DNA of 64,000 nt, from assembly GCF_001613005.1 (NCBI RefSeq), contig NZ_BDBN01000026.1, positions 19,255-83,254 on the forward strand. The letters run 5' to 3'. The stretch is from Nocardia nova NBRC 15556. GTDB lineage: Bacteria > Actinomycetota > Actinomycetes > Mycobacteriales > Mycobacteriaceae. The position numbers and the translations under genes are program-made. Of the stretch, positions 33,895 to 42,439 are shown piece after piece. The notes below the pieces were generated by a model that did not search any database, was not told the DNA's origin, and worked only from the letters and a program-made list of their open reading frames with translations. Within the stretch, counting starts at the first letter, position 1; every line of letters starts with the position of its first letter.

Positions 33895-34660
33895 AACACT
33901 TGCCCTTCTCGACTTCCGACCGGATCAGCGTACACCCGGGCAACCCCCTCCGGCGGGGTGAAAACGACACGGAATTCGGCTGATTCGGCCGTGCCGTGAT
34001 CATCGAGGCGGCTTGCGCTACCGGACATTTCGGGCATCTGGTCGGTTGATCCAATGCTGCGCGCGCGGTTGCCGGAGCAATGCTCCCGCAGCCCCGGCAA
34101 ACCTCCGGCCAGGCCTGTCGCAATGGTCGGCGGCGGGGTTCCGGAGGCGCCGGTGGGCGGGAGTGTGGCCGCGCGTTGGGGGAATTGTCGAATTACTCTG
34201 CGGGATAATATTTTCGGCCCGCAGTGGCCGAAACGTGGTGGCGTATTTCGAATTGTTCGGAATGTCCGAAAGGGGCGGCGGAGAATTGCGCCACCGGTAG
34301 CGCGGGCCGGGCCGAAATGATTGGCATACGGCATGTTCCGGAGGAGGGGACGGCCTCGGCGGGCCCGCCGGGTGTGTCGACGCTCGATCCGGAGGGTCCG
34401 GCTCACGGTGGACGGTCCCGGGCATGTGCGGGTTCGGGCGCGCCGGCGGGGTCACACGGGCCAGCCGTCTCATCGAAGGCCGGAGGGCCGCCGGTTTTGC
34501 CGTGCGGTTGCCCCGCGTGGCCGTTGCGCACGCCGGGCGGCCGCACCGGCCGAGGCGGTGTCAGGGTCGTGCGGCGGCAGGCCGCTGCCGCCGATACACA
34601 GTCGTGGCCGAAAAATGATCACCGGGTGTCTGGCTGTGCCCGCGGTCACGGCGCCGGAAC
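33895..34660. other. 766-bp stretch with no convincing gene
   Basis: Open frames on both strands are Pro/Arg- or Gly-rich shadows without ribosome binding sites or domains. The segment 34180-34270 is AT-richer and contains a promoter-like TTGTCG-N15-TAATAT at about 34185-34211 on the plus strand. It could drive a non-coding RNA or a long uvrB leader, but I cannot show either. Confidence 0.45.
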
Positions 34661-34683
34661 TTGTCGGTGCCGCGGCTTACCCT
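34661..34683 (+). promoter_or_regulatory. PafBC-type (RecA-NDp) DNA-damage promoter of uvrB
   Basis: TTGTCGGTG (34661-34669), an 8-bp spacer and TACCCT (34678-34683), followed 7 nt later by the uvrB ATG. The preceding GAAC is also shared with the uvrA promoter. A leaderless message is expected. Confidence 0.75.
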
Positions 34684-34690
34684 GGTGACC

Positions 34691-36874
34691 ATGGCTTTCG
34701 CAACGGAGATCCCCGCGGATTCGGACGCACCCGGCGGGCAGCCGCTGGCGCATTCGGAATTCCGGCCGATCGGGGCGATCGAGCGCTCCGACGGGCGGTT
34801 CGAGGTCGTCAGCGAGCATCAGCCCGCCGGTGACCAGCCCGCAGCGATCGCCGAGCTGGAGCGGCGGTTGCGTGGCGGCGAGAAGGACGTGGTGCTGCTC
34901 GGCGCCACCGGCACCGGCAAGTCGGCCACCGCGGCCTGGCTGATCGAGCGGGTGCAGCGCCCGACCCTGGTCATGGCGCCGAACAAGACCCTGGCGGCCC
35001 AGCTGGCCAACGAACTGCGCGAGATGCTGCCGCACAACGCGGTGGAGTACTTCGTCTCCTACTACGACTACTACCAACCCGAGGCCTATATCGCGCAGAC
35101 CGATACCTACATCGAGAAGGACTCCTCGATCAACGACGACGTGGAGCGGCTGCGCCATTCGGCGACCTCGAGCCTGCTCTCGCGGCGCGATGTCGTGGTG
35201 GTCGCCTCGGTCTCGTGTATCTACGGTCTGGGTACCCCGCAGTCCTATCTGGACCGCTCGGTGCAGCTCGAGGTCGGTACCGAGGTCGAGCGCGACCGGC
35301 TGCTGCGCCTGCTGGTCGATGTCCAGTACACGCGCAACGACATGGCCTTCACCCGCGGGTCGTTCCGGGTGCGCGGCGACACCGTCGAGATCATTCCCTC
35401 CTACGAGGAGCTTGCGGTCCGGATCGAATTCTTCGGCGACGAGATCGAGGCGCTGTACTACCTGCATCCGCTCACCGGCGATGTGGTGCGTCAGGTCGAC
35501 ACCCTGCGCATCTTCCCGGCCACCCACTACGTGGCCGGGCCGGACCGGATGGAGCGCGCGGTCGTCGATATCGAGACCGAACTCGAACAGCGGCTGGCCG
35601 ATCTGGAGCGGCAGGGCAAACTGCTCGAGGCACAGCGGCTGCGCATGCGCACCCAATACGACCTGGAGATGATCCGGCAGGTCGGGTTCTGCTCCGGTAT
35701 CGAGAACTATTCGCGGCATATCGACGGCCGCCCGGCGGGGTCGGCGCCGGCGACGCTGCTGGACTACTTCCCCGAGGACTTCCTGCTGATCATCGACGAG
35801 TCGCACGTGACCGTCCCGCAGATCGGCGGCATGTACGAAGGCGATATGTCGCGCAAGCGCAACCTCGTCGAATACGGCTTCCGGCTGCCCTCGGCGGTCG
35901 ACAACCGCCCGCTCACCTGGGAGGAGTTCGCCGACCGGATCGGCCAGACCGTGTACATGTCGGCCACGCCCGGCCCGTACGAGCTGGGCAGTACCGGCGG
36001 TGAATTCGTCGAGCAGGTGATTCGCCCGACCGGTCTGGTCGACCCGCAGGTAGTGGTCAAGCCGACCAAGGGCCAGATCGACGATCTGGTGCACGAGATC
36101 CGCGCCCGCACCGAACGCGACGAACGCGTCCTGGTCACCACCCTGACCAAGAAGATGGCCGAGGACCTCACCGACTATCTGCTGGGCATGGGGGTTCGGG
36201 TGCGCTACCTGCATTCGGAGATCGACACGTTGCGCCGCGTCGAACTGCTGCGGCAGCTGCGGCTGGGTGAGTACGACGTGCTGGTCGGCATCAACCTGCT
36301 GCGTGAGGGCCTCGATCTGCCGGAGGTGTCGCTGGTCGCGATTCTGGACGCCGACAAGGAAGGCTTCCTGCGCAGTGCCACCAGCCTCATCCAGACGATC
36401 GGGCGCGCCGCGCGCAACGTCTCCGGCGAAGTGCACATGTACGCCGACAAGGTGACCGATTCGATGCGCCAGGCCATCGACGAGACCGAACGCCGGCGGG
36501 CCAAACAGGTCGCCTACAACGAAGCCAACGGTATCGACCCGAAACCGCTGCGCAAGAAGATCGCCGACATCCTCGATCAGGTCTACCGTGAGGCCGACGA
36601 GACCGAGGTCGAGGTCGGCGGATCCGGACGCAATGCCAGCCGCGGACGCCGTGCCCAGGGCGAACCCGGCCGCGCGGTGAGCGCCGGCGTGTACGAGGGC
36701 CGCGACATCGCGAATATGCCGCGCGCGGAACTGGCGGATCTGGTGGCCCAGCTGACCGATCAGATGATGAACGCCGCCCGCGAGTTGCAGTTCGAGCTGG
36801 CCGGGCGATTGCGCGACGAGATCGCCGACCTGAAGAAGGAGTTGCGGGGTATGGACGCTGCCGGGCTGAAATGA
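34691..36874 (+). CDS. uvrB: Excinuclease ABC subunit B
   Basis: Damage-verifying helicase-like subunit of UvrABC nucleotide excision repair, 727 aa. Walker A is [15 protein letters not shown]. The beta-hairpin that inserts at damage is in [20 protein letters not shown], the DEAD-like box is DEFL-type [16 protein letters not shown], and motif VI is [19 protein letters not shown]. The C-terminal UVR domain for UvrC contact ends the protein ([20 protein letters not shown]). Relative to M. tuberculosis UvrB it has about 28 extra N-terminal residues, set by ATG 34691, which lies 7 nt after the -10 box. The C-terminus is nearly identical to the mycobacterial one. Confidence 0.97.
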   Translation: MAFATEIPADSDAPGGQPLAHSEFRPIGAIERSDGRFEVVSEHQPAGDQPAAIAELERRLRGGEKDVVLLGATGTGKSATAAWLIERVQRPTLVMAPNKTLAAQLANELREMLPHNAVEYFVSYYDYYQPEAYIAQTDTYIEKDSSINDDVERLRHSATSSLLSRRDVVVVASVSCIYGLGTPQSYLDRSVQLEVGTEVERDRLLRLLVDVQYTRNDMAFTRGSFRVRGDTVEIIPSYEELAVRIEFFGDEIEALYYLHPLTGDVVRQVDTLRIFPATHYVAGPDRMERAVVDIETELEQRLADLERQGKLLEAQRLRMRTQYDLEMIRQVGFCSGIENYSRHIDGRPAGSAPATLLDYFPEDFLLIIDESHVTVPQIGGMYEGDMSRKRNLVEYGFRLPSAVDNRPLTWEEFADRIGQTVYMSATPGPYELGSTGGEFVEQVIRPTGLVDPQVVVKPTKGQIDDLVHEIRARTERDERVLVTTLTKKMAEDLTDYLLGMGVRVRYLHSEIDTLRRVELLRQLRLGEYDVLVGINLLREGLDLPEVSLVAILDADKEGFLRSATSLIQTIGRAARNVSGEVHMYADKVTDSMRQAIDETERRRAKQVAYNEANGIDPKPLRKKIADILDQVYREADETEVEVGGSGRNASRGRRAQGEPGRAVSAGVYEGRDIANMPRAELADLVAQLTDQMMNAARELQFELAGRLRDEIADLKKELRGMDAAGLK

Positions 36875-36907
36875 GTTCCCGCACAGCATCTTTCCCGCGG
36901 ATGCGGC

Positions 36908-36932
36908 GGTGCCCCGGCCGGACCGGGGCACC
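36908..36932. terminator. Bidirectional terminator between uvrB and the VOC gene
   Basis: GGTGCCCCGG-CCGGA-CCGGGGCACC is a perfect 10-bp stem with a 5-nt loop, centred in the 71 bp between two convergent stops. Confidence 0.7.
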
Positions 36933-36945
36933 CGCGCGGCCCGCT

Positions 36946-37416
36946 TCAGCTCTGCGTGGCCATCCACTCGTTGACCCGGCGCTCGCCCTCCTCGCGCGAG
37001 ACGTCCTCGACCCGGGTCATGATCACCCAGCGATGTCCGAACGGATCCATCACCAGCCCGTAGCGGTCGCCGGTGACGAACGTCTGCGGCTCCTCGACCC
37101 GAGCTGCGCCGTGTTCGGCGGCGCGGGCGACGACCGCGTCGACATCGGGGCAGTAGTGCACGATGCTGGTGTGTACCCAGCCCGATTCGGGTGCGCGCAC
37201 CCCGTGATCGGGGATGGGCATACCCATCTGGATGGTGGAATCGCCGATCGCCAGTTCGGCGTGCGCCGGTTGCCCGTCGGGGAGGTCGTTGCGGCTGAGC
37301 ACCTTCGCGCCGAAGACCGCGGAGTAGAACTCGATGGCCTTGTTGCCGTCGGGTACGGCCAGGAAACAGTTGATGGAGTGATAACCCTCGGGAATGGGAT
37401 TGACGTCGTGGCTCAT
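36946..37416 (-). CDS. VOC/glyoxalase superfamily protein (PhnB-like)
   Basis: Protein of 156 aa with the PhnB-type vicinal oxygen chelate fold: YHSINCFLAVPDGNKAIEFY, FGAKVLSRNDLPDGQPAHAE, IQMGMPIPDHG, and DRYGLVMDPFGHRWVIMTRV near the end. The segment DPFGHRWV is typical of YdcJ/PhnB-like proteins; a metal and substrate cannot be assigned. The ATG at 37416 follows GGGACAACT-like sequence without a strong ribosome binding site. It is divergent from an AraC-type regulator, with 76 bp between starts, so the regulator may control it. Confidence 0.82.
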   Translation of the reverse strand: MSHDVNPIPEGYHSINCFLAVPDGNKAIEFYSAVFGAKVLSRNDLPDGQPAHAELAIGDSTIQMGMPIPDHGVRAPESGWVHTSIVHYCPDVDAVVARAAEHGAARVEEPQTFVTGDRYGLVMDPFGHRWVIMTRVEDVSREEGERRVNEWMATQS

Positions 37417-37492
37417 AGGGACAACTCTCGGCCGTTGCGCGGAGAAGATCTTGGAAGAAGGCGACAATCTCGTCCGCGGCGGGAGACGGTCC

Positions 37493-38398
37493 GTGCCGAC
37501 CGGTGACGGGCGCGCGAAAGGCGCTGCACTGCAACCGGTTCCGGTACCACCACCGGAAGTGACCAAGGGCATCCTGCATCCCCGCGAGCAGGAGCGACAC
37601 CGTCGGCTGATCCGCTTGCCGGCCGGTCCGGGCACCGCCGAATTCGTCGAATGGTATTGGTCGGTCTCCTGGGATCTGCGCGGCAGGCCGCCTTACCAGG
37701 CGCAGGTGCTGCCGTTTCCCTCGGTCAATGTCAGCTTCGAGCGGTCCGTCACCCGCACCGGCGGGTTCGTCAACGGCGTGACCACCGGCAAATTCGTCCG
37801 CGAACTGGCGGGGGAGGGTGAAACCTTCGCCGCGAAGTTCCGTCCCGGTGGCTTCGGCGCCTTCACCGGAATCGATGTGGGCGCCCTGCGCGATACCGCG
37901 ATCGAACTGGCCGAGGTGCTGCCGGAGGCTGCAGGCCTGACCGAACGCGTGCTGGCGGCCGACAGCGCCGGCGACCGCCGCGACATCGTCGACGCATACT
38001 TCGCCCGCGCCGCGCGCCGCCGCACGCCCGACGACAACTATCTCCTGGTGCTGCGCATCATCGCCGCGATGGAAGCCGATCCGGACCTGACCCGCGTCGA
38101 CCAGGTCACCGCCCGTTTCGACATCCCGATCCGCACCCTGCAACGCCTGTTCCGCCGCTACGTCGGAGCGGGCCCGAAGTGGGTGCTGCGCCGCTACCGG
38201 CTTCAGGACGGCGCACAACTGCTGGCGCAGGGCCGCACCGACGATCTGGCCACTCTGGCACTGGAACTCGGCTATTTCGATCAAGCCCATTTCAGTCGCG
38301 AATTCGCGAACGAGATCGGAATGGCGCCGCTGGAATACGCGCGCGCATCGCTACTGTCGCACCACGCCTCACCGCGGGACTCGGCGCCGGATCGCTGA
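37493..38398 (+). CDS. AraC family transcriptional regulator
   Basis: Regulator of 301 aa. The N-terminal domain (about residues 20-170) resembles the DUF6597 sensor type: EFVEWYWSVSWDLRGRPPYQ, VLPFPSVNVSFERS, FAAKFRPGGFGAFTGIDV. The C-terminal double helix-turn-helix is FDIPIRTLQRLFRRYVGAGP and LALELGYFDQAHFSREFANE. The GTG at 37493 is chosen for GGGAGA six nucleotides upstream, and it avoids overlap with the divergent VOC gene. The effector is unknown. Confidence 0.88.
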   Translation: MPTGDGRAKGAALQPVPVPPPEVTKGILHPREQERHRRLIRLPAGPGTAEFVEWYWSVSWDLRGRPPYQAQVLPFPSVNVSFERSVTRTGGFVNGVTTGKFVRELAGEGETFAAKFRPGGFGAFTGIDVGALRDTAIELAEVLPEAAGLTERVLAADSAGDRRDIVDAYFARAARRRTPDDNYLLVLRIIAAMEADPDLTRVDQVTARFDIPIRTLQRLFRRYVGAGPKWVLRRYRLQDGAQLLAQGRTDDLATLALELGYFDQAHFSREFANEIGMAPLEYARASLLSHHASPRDSAPDR

Positions 38399-38502
38399 TT
38401 CGTTTCGGCCGAACCGGTTCCGGGAATAACCGAACACATAAGTAGTTGAATGCTGTACTACCAGCCCGGCGGCGGTGCTGCCGGCCGACAGAGGAGTTGG
38501 CG

Positions 38503-38919
38503 ATGAGTGTTCTGGTGCTGATCGGGCGCATTCTGTTCGTCATATTGTTCGCGAGTTCGGCGATCGGGCATCTGACGCAGGCCGATGCGATGACCGGTTA
38601 CGCCCGCAGCAAGGGTGTTCCGATGGCGAAGGAGGCGGTGCTGGGCTCGGGGGTGGTGCTGCTGCTCGGGGCCTCGAGCGTGCTGCTCGGGGTGTGGGCC
38701 GATCTGGGTTCACTGCTGCTGTTCGTATTCCTGCTGCCGACCGCATTCCTCATGCATCCCTTCTGGAAGGAATCCGATGCTCAGGCCAAACAGGGGGAGA
38801 TGATTCATTTCAACAAGGATCTGGCATTGGCCGGTGCGGCGCTCATGCTGTTCGCCTTCTTCGCTCATGTCGACGATCTCGGCGCCACAATCACCGGACC
38901 GCTATTCCACCTCGGATGA
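38503..38919 (+). CDS. DoxX family membrane protein
   Basis: Integral membrane protein of 138 aa with four hydrophobic segments (about residues 3-20, 44-62, 64-82 and 107-125). The DoxX pattern shows in GRILFVILFASSAIGHLTQA and HFNKDLALAGAALMLF. Members are linked to quinone/thiosulfate or antioxidant functions, and in mycobacteria to a membrane oxidoreductase complex, but the function here is not determined. The ATG at 38503 has GAGGAG (38491-38496) upstream. Confidence 0.85.
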   Translation: MSVLVLIGRILFVILFASSAIGHLTQADAMTGYARSKGVPMAKEAVLGSGVVLLLGASSVLLGVWADLGSLLLFVFLLPTAFLMHPFWKESDAQAKQGEMIHFNKDLALAGAALMLFAFFAHVDDLGATITGPLFHLG

Positions 38920-39019
38920 TCGCGAACGGCCGCATTCGGCATTCCGTTTATTACCTCGCATATCCGGTAAGCGCCCGAATCGGTTCCCGCTGCCCGGAAT
39001 TGTGAGTTCTCACCATCGC

Positions 39020-39045
39020 GCCCGGGTGTCGTTGTGCACCCGGGC
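39020..39045 (+). terminator. Hairpin terminator candidate
   Basis: GCCCGGGTG (39020-39028) and CACCCGGGC (39037-39045) form a perfect 9-bp stem with an 8-nt loop, about 100 bp after the doxX-like gene. Confidence 0.5.
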
Positions 39046-39355
39046 AATCGAGGTCGGCGCAATTGGGGAATACCCCCTTCTGTGACGAAAATCCCAGGGC
39101 CACAAGCGGGTTCGCAACTGCGACAACGATCGCAGCGAGATGGGTCTGCGGTCGGGATCCGCGCTGGTGAGACGGCTCGTGCGGCCATCCGGCCGGCTAA
39201 TGTGGCGTGGGGATCGCGAGGCGCACCGATGTGATGTATTGCGATTGTCGATGATTCCGGCGCGATAACGGTTATGGTCTAGCGCAGTTGCCCGCGCGGG
39301 TTTCTGCTCCGGAATTGCGCGCAGGCATCCGCCCACTTGTATGTTTGGAGGAAAG
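39046..39355. other. Upstream region of the universal stress gene
   Basis: No gene seen. It contains TAACGGTTATGGTCTAG near 39266, which could supply a -10 box, and TTGTCG at 39245, but the spacings are not clean. The 5' part is featureless. Confidence 0.35.
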
Positions 39356-39808
39356 ATGACCGCCTACCGGTCCATTGTCGTCGGTACCGATGGCTCGGAT
39401 TCGTCGTATGTCGCTGTCGAGAAGGCTGCCGCGCTGGCCGGCGACGCGGGCGCCACCCTGTACGTCGCATGCGCGTACTACCCGACCGACGACCGCGATG
39501 TGGCCGCTGCGGCCGACGTCCTCAAGGACGAGGCCTACCAGGTGCGCGGCTCGGCGCCCACCAACGAGATCCTGCGCGTCGCGCGGGACAAGGCCGTCGC
39601 CGCCGGTGCGACCAACATCGTGGAGCGGGCCGTCGTGGGCGAACCCGTCGAGTCGCTGCTGAACCTGGTCAAGGAGGTGGAGGCCGATCTGCTGGTCGTC
39701 GGTAACCGCGGCCTCAACACCCTGACGGGGCGCTTGCTCGGCTCGGTGCCCTCCGACGTCGCGCGCAAGTCGCGCAGCGACGTCCTGATCGTGCACACCG
39801 TGCGCTGA
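39356..39808 (+). CDS. Universal stress protein, Rv1636/TB15.3-like
   Basis: Cytosolic USP-fold protein of 150 aa. The N-terminus reads YRSIVVGTDGSDSSYVAVEK, and the nucleotide-binding G-2x-G-9x-G(S/T) motif is VVGNRGLNTLTGRLLGSVPS. The sequence and its position between uvrB and uvrA match Rv1636, which binds cAMP with high affinity and is thought to buffer it. A CRP-like site precedes pyk in the same window, so cAMP signalling may be relevant. The ATG at 39356 has TGGAGGAAAG upstream. Confidence 0.92.
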   Translation: MTAYRSIVVGTDGSDSSYVAVEKAAALAGDAGATLYVACAYYPTDDRDVAAAADVLKDEAYQVRGSAPTNEILRVARDKAVAAGATNIVERAVVGEPVESLLNLVKEVEADLLVVGNRGLNTLTGRLLGSVPSDVARKSRSDVLIVHTVR

Positions 39809-39835
39809 CGTTCGCCCGACCTGCCGCCCGGGTCC

Positions 39836-42214
39836 TCAGCGCAATGCGCCGAGGACCTGGGGCAGTGTGCCGGTGTGAACCACCGATAATCGCTGTGTGG
39901 CACGGGTGAGCGCCACGTAGAGGTCGTTGAGTCCGCGCGGCGACTCGTCCAGGATGGCCTGCGGCTCCACCAGCACGACCGCGTCGAACTCCAGGCCCTT
40001 CACCTCCGCCACCGTCAGCACCTGCACGGATTCGCCCGCCAGCGAGGCGAATTCGCTCACCGTCGCATGTGGGGCGAGCACGGCGGTGATTCCCGGCTCG
40101 CCGGCCTCGGCGTCGACGAGTTCGGTGACCGCGGCCAGCGAGCCGCCGGCCGCGACCTGCACGGCCCGCGGCGCAGAGCCGGATTCCCGGACGGAGCGGG
40201 GAATGGTCGCCTCCGGGTCGATCGCGGCCAGCACATCGGCAGCGACCGCCATGATCTCGGCGGGCGTGCGATAGTTGACCGTCAGCTCGGTGAGCTTCCA
40301 GCGCTGTGCGACATAGGGTTCCAGCATGCGCTGCCAGGACGAGGCGCCCGCCGGATCTCCGGTCTGCGCGACATCGCCGACCACCGTCACCCAGCGATTC
40401 GGAATGCGCCGCATCACCATTCGCCACGCCATCTCCGACAGTTCCTGCGCCTCGTCGATGATCACGTGTCCGTAGGTCCAGCTGCGATCGCCGGCAGCCC
40501 GCTCGGCGGTCGTCTGGCGGTTGCGCACATGCTGGCGTTCGGCGAGCTGTCCGGCGTCGATCAGGTCGTAGGCCATGAGGATTTCCGGATCCAGGTCGTC
40601 TTCGAGATCCTGCGGCGCCGAACCGGTCAGGATGTCGAGCGCCTCCTGCGCCTCGGCCAGCTGCGCGCGCCACCGCCGCCGCGAGCGTTCCCGCTCCTCC
40701 GCGTCGTCGATGCCCAGCAATTCCGCCAGCTCGTCGAGCAGCGGCGCGTCCGCCGCCGCGAAAGCGGGCCCACTCGCCGCGTCGAGCGCGCGGAACAGCT
40801 CCTTGCGGTCCTCGGCGCTGAGCCGGTCCGCGGCGTGCGCGAGCCGCTCCGGCTCGGCCCACAGGTCGGCGAGCACCTGCTGCGGGGTCAGGATCGGCCA
40901 CAACTGCGCGATCGCGCGCTGAATGCCGGCGTCGGCACGCATCTCGTCGCGAATCTCGGTGAGGTCGGCCTGGCTCAGCAGATTGCGCCCGGAACTCGAC
41001 GGCCGCCGGCCCGCGGCGACATCCGCCTCGTCGACGGTGTCGGCGAACTGGTCCTTGCCGATGATCTGTGCCAGCTGGTCGGTCAGCGCGTCGACCACCG
41101 AGGCGGCGAAGATCGGGCGGGCGAGGTTGTGCGGGCGGCGCGAGGAGCGCGCCCGGCCGCGCGCACGGGTGGCGATCTTGCGATCCAGCGTCAGCTCGTA
41201 CCCGTCGAAGTCGAGGCGGACCGGGTCGCGCGGTACCTCCTGCCGGTCGCGCACCGCCTTCTTCAGCACATCGATCATGTCGAGCGAACCCTTGAGTTCG
41301 CCCGCGCGCAGCGAATCCTCCAGTGTCGCTTCGACTCCCGGATACAGATTGCCGATCGTGGACAGCAGCACGCCGGTCTCGCCCAGCGACGGCAGCACTT
41401 GGCCGATGTAGTCGAGGAAGGTGGAATTGGGCCCGATGATCAGTACGCCGGCCTTGTCGAGCTGCTGGCGGTAGGTGTAGAGCAGATACGCCGCACGATG
41501 CAGCGCGACCGCGGTCTTCCCGGTACCCGGACCGCCCTGGACCACCAGCACGCTGCGGTGTTCGGAGCGGATGATGGCGTCCTGCTCGCTCTGAATCGTC
41601 TCGACGATATCGGTCATGTGGCCGGTGCGCGCCGCGTTCAACGCGGTGAGCAGGGCGCTCTCACTGCCGACGCCGCCGTCGTCGGAGTCGATCGCGCCGG
41701 CCCGCCGTGCCATCTCCAGATCGAGATATTCGTCGCTGATACCGGTCACGTTGCGGTTGCGTGAGCGGATGTGCCGGCGCCGGGTCACGCCGTCGGGGGC
41801 GGCGGTGGTGGCGAGGTAGAACGGGCGGGCCAGCGGGGCCCGCCAGTCCAGCAGCAGGGTGTTGTAGTCGTCGTCCTCGTCGAGGATGCCGAGGCGGCCG
41901 ATGTAGCGGTACTCGCCCTCGGCGCCGTCGTCGCCGGTGTCGTTCGCGGCCAGATCGATCCGGCCGAAGCAGAGCCCGTTCTCGGCGGCGTCGTATTTGG
42001 CGAGGTCCTCGGAGTAGAGCTGGGTGAACGATTCGCGTTCGCTGCGGGCCTGCGGCGTGCCGCCCGTCTCGAGCAGCACCGTCTTCAACCGGCGCTGCGC
42101 GTACTCCCGCATGCCGTCGAGCCGCTGATACAGCAGGGTGAGATAGCTCTGCTCCCGCTCCAGTTCGGCAGCGCGATCGGTGGCGGGGCGATCCTCGGTG
42201 AGGCGGTCGGGCAA
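39836..42214 (-). CDS. HelD-type RNA polymerase-recycling ATPase
   Basis: UvrD/Rep-like motor of 792 aa. The N-terminal coiled coil (ELEREQSYLTLLYQRLDGMR) and the conserved LCFGRIDL and YIGRLGILDEDDDYNTLLLD are typical of HelD, which enters RNA polymerase channels and releases it from nucleic acid. Walker A is QGGPGTGKTAVALHRAAYL, motif II is VIIDEAQELSEMAW, and the C-terminal helicase motifs are KGLEFDAVVLVEPQ and LYVALTRATQRLSV. TTG 42214 is chosen because AAGGAG lies 7 nt upstream on the minus strand; the longer in-frame start would place this site inside the gene. Some HelD/HelR proteins protect against rifamycins; I see no rifamycin-associated element upstream. Confidence 0.87.
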   Translation of the reverse strand: MPDRLTEDRPATDRAAELEREQSYLTLLYQRLDGMREYAQRRLKTVLLETGGTPQARSERESFTQLYSEDLAKYDAAENGLCFGRIDLAANDTGDDGAEGEYRYIGRLGILDEDDDYNTLLLDWRAPLARPFYLATTAAPDGVTRRRHIRSRNRNVTGISDEYLDLEMARRAGAIDSDDGGVGSESALLTALNAARTGHMTDIVETIQSEQDAIIRSEHRSVLVVQGGPGTGKTAVALHRAAYLLYTYRQQLDKAGVLIIGPNSTFLDYIGQVLPSLGETGVLLSTIGNLYPGVEATLEDSLRAGELKGSLDMIDVLKKAVRDRQEVPRDPVRLDFDGYELTLDRKIATRARGRARSSRRPHNLARPIFAASVVDALTDQLAQIIGKDQFADTVDEADVAAGRRPSSSGRNLLSQADLTEIRDEMRADAGIQRAIAQLWPILTPQQVLADLWAEPERLAHAADRLSAEDRKELFRALDAASGPAFAAADAPLLDELAELLGIDDAEERERSRRRWRAQLAEAQEALDILTGSAPQDLEDDLDPEILMAYDLIDAGQLAERQHVRNRQTTAERAAGDRSWTYGHVIIDEAQELSEMAWRMVMRRIPNRWVTVVGDVAQTGDPAGASSWQRMLEPYVAQRWKLTELTVNYRTPAEIMAVAADVLAAIDPEATIPRSVRESGSAPRAVQVAAGGSLAAVTELVDAEAGEPGITAVLAPHATVSEFASLAGESVQVLTVAEVKGLEFDAVVLVEPQAILDESPRGLNDLYVALTRATQRLSVVHTGTLPQVLGALR

Positions 42215-42279
42215 AACGGAACTCCTTGTCACCACAGGGGCCGAGCGGGCCGCGCGCGAAGAGAACGGAATCGTCGAGT

Positions 42280-42429
42280 CTAGTTCGGGTTCGCGGGACT
42301 CGCCGTAGTCGCAGGTGAACGCGTCGCGACCACGGTAGTGAAATGTTGCACTACCGGGTCGTCGAACGTCGCCTCGAACTCGGCCGTGCGATCGGGCCGG
42401 ACGGGCAGCAGCGCGTGTTCGAGGATCAT
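42280..42429 (-). pseudogene. Internally deleted antibiotic biosynthesis monooxygenase (ABM) gene
   Basis: Frame of 49 aa. The first 22 residues, MILEHALLPVRPDRTAEFEATF, are given here as a start: they match the N-terminal strand and helix of ABM-family proteins. The next part, DDPVVQHFTTVV, resembles the C-terminal segment of the same family (usually Y-D-P-x-P-x-V-x-H). About 55 codons that normally lie between are missing, so this looks like an in-frame internal deletion. A perfect inverted repeat, CGGTAGTG-N8-CACTACCG (42333-42356), lies at the join. It sits 10 bp after the GGDEF gene on the same strand and has no strong ribosome binding site. Confidence 0.5.
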
Positions 42430-42439
42430 CGCGGATCTT

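Noticed and set aside
34018..34473. Minus-strand frame of 151 codons in the gap before uvrB
   Set aside because: Composition is Pro/Arg/His-rich with no domain and no ribosome binding site; it does not resemble a protein.
34321..34833. Plus-strand frame of 170 codons running into uvrB
   Set aside because: It overlaps the uvrB promoter and first 140 bases in another frame and reads as Arg/Gly-rich nonsense.
39836..42214. HelD considered as a UvrD-type repair helicase because of its place between uvrB and uvrA
   Set aside because: The N-terminal coiled coil and the LCFGRIDL and YIGRLGI segments are those of HelD, not UvrD.
42215..42235. Longer HelD start at the upstream GTG
   Set aside because: It would put the AAGGAG site inside the coding sequence and has no site of its own.
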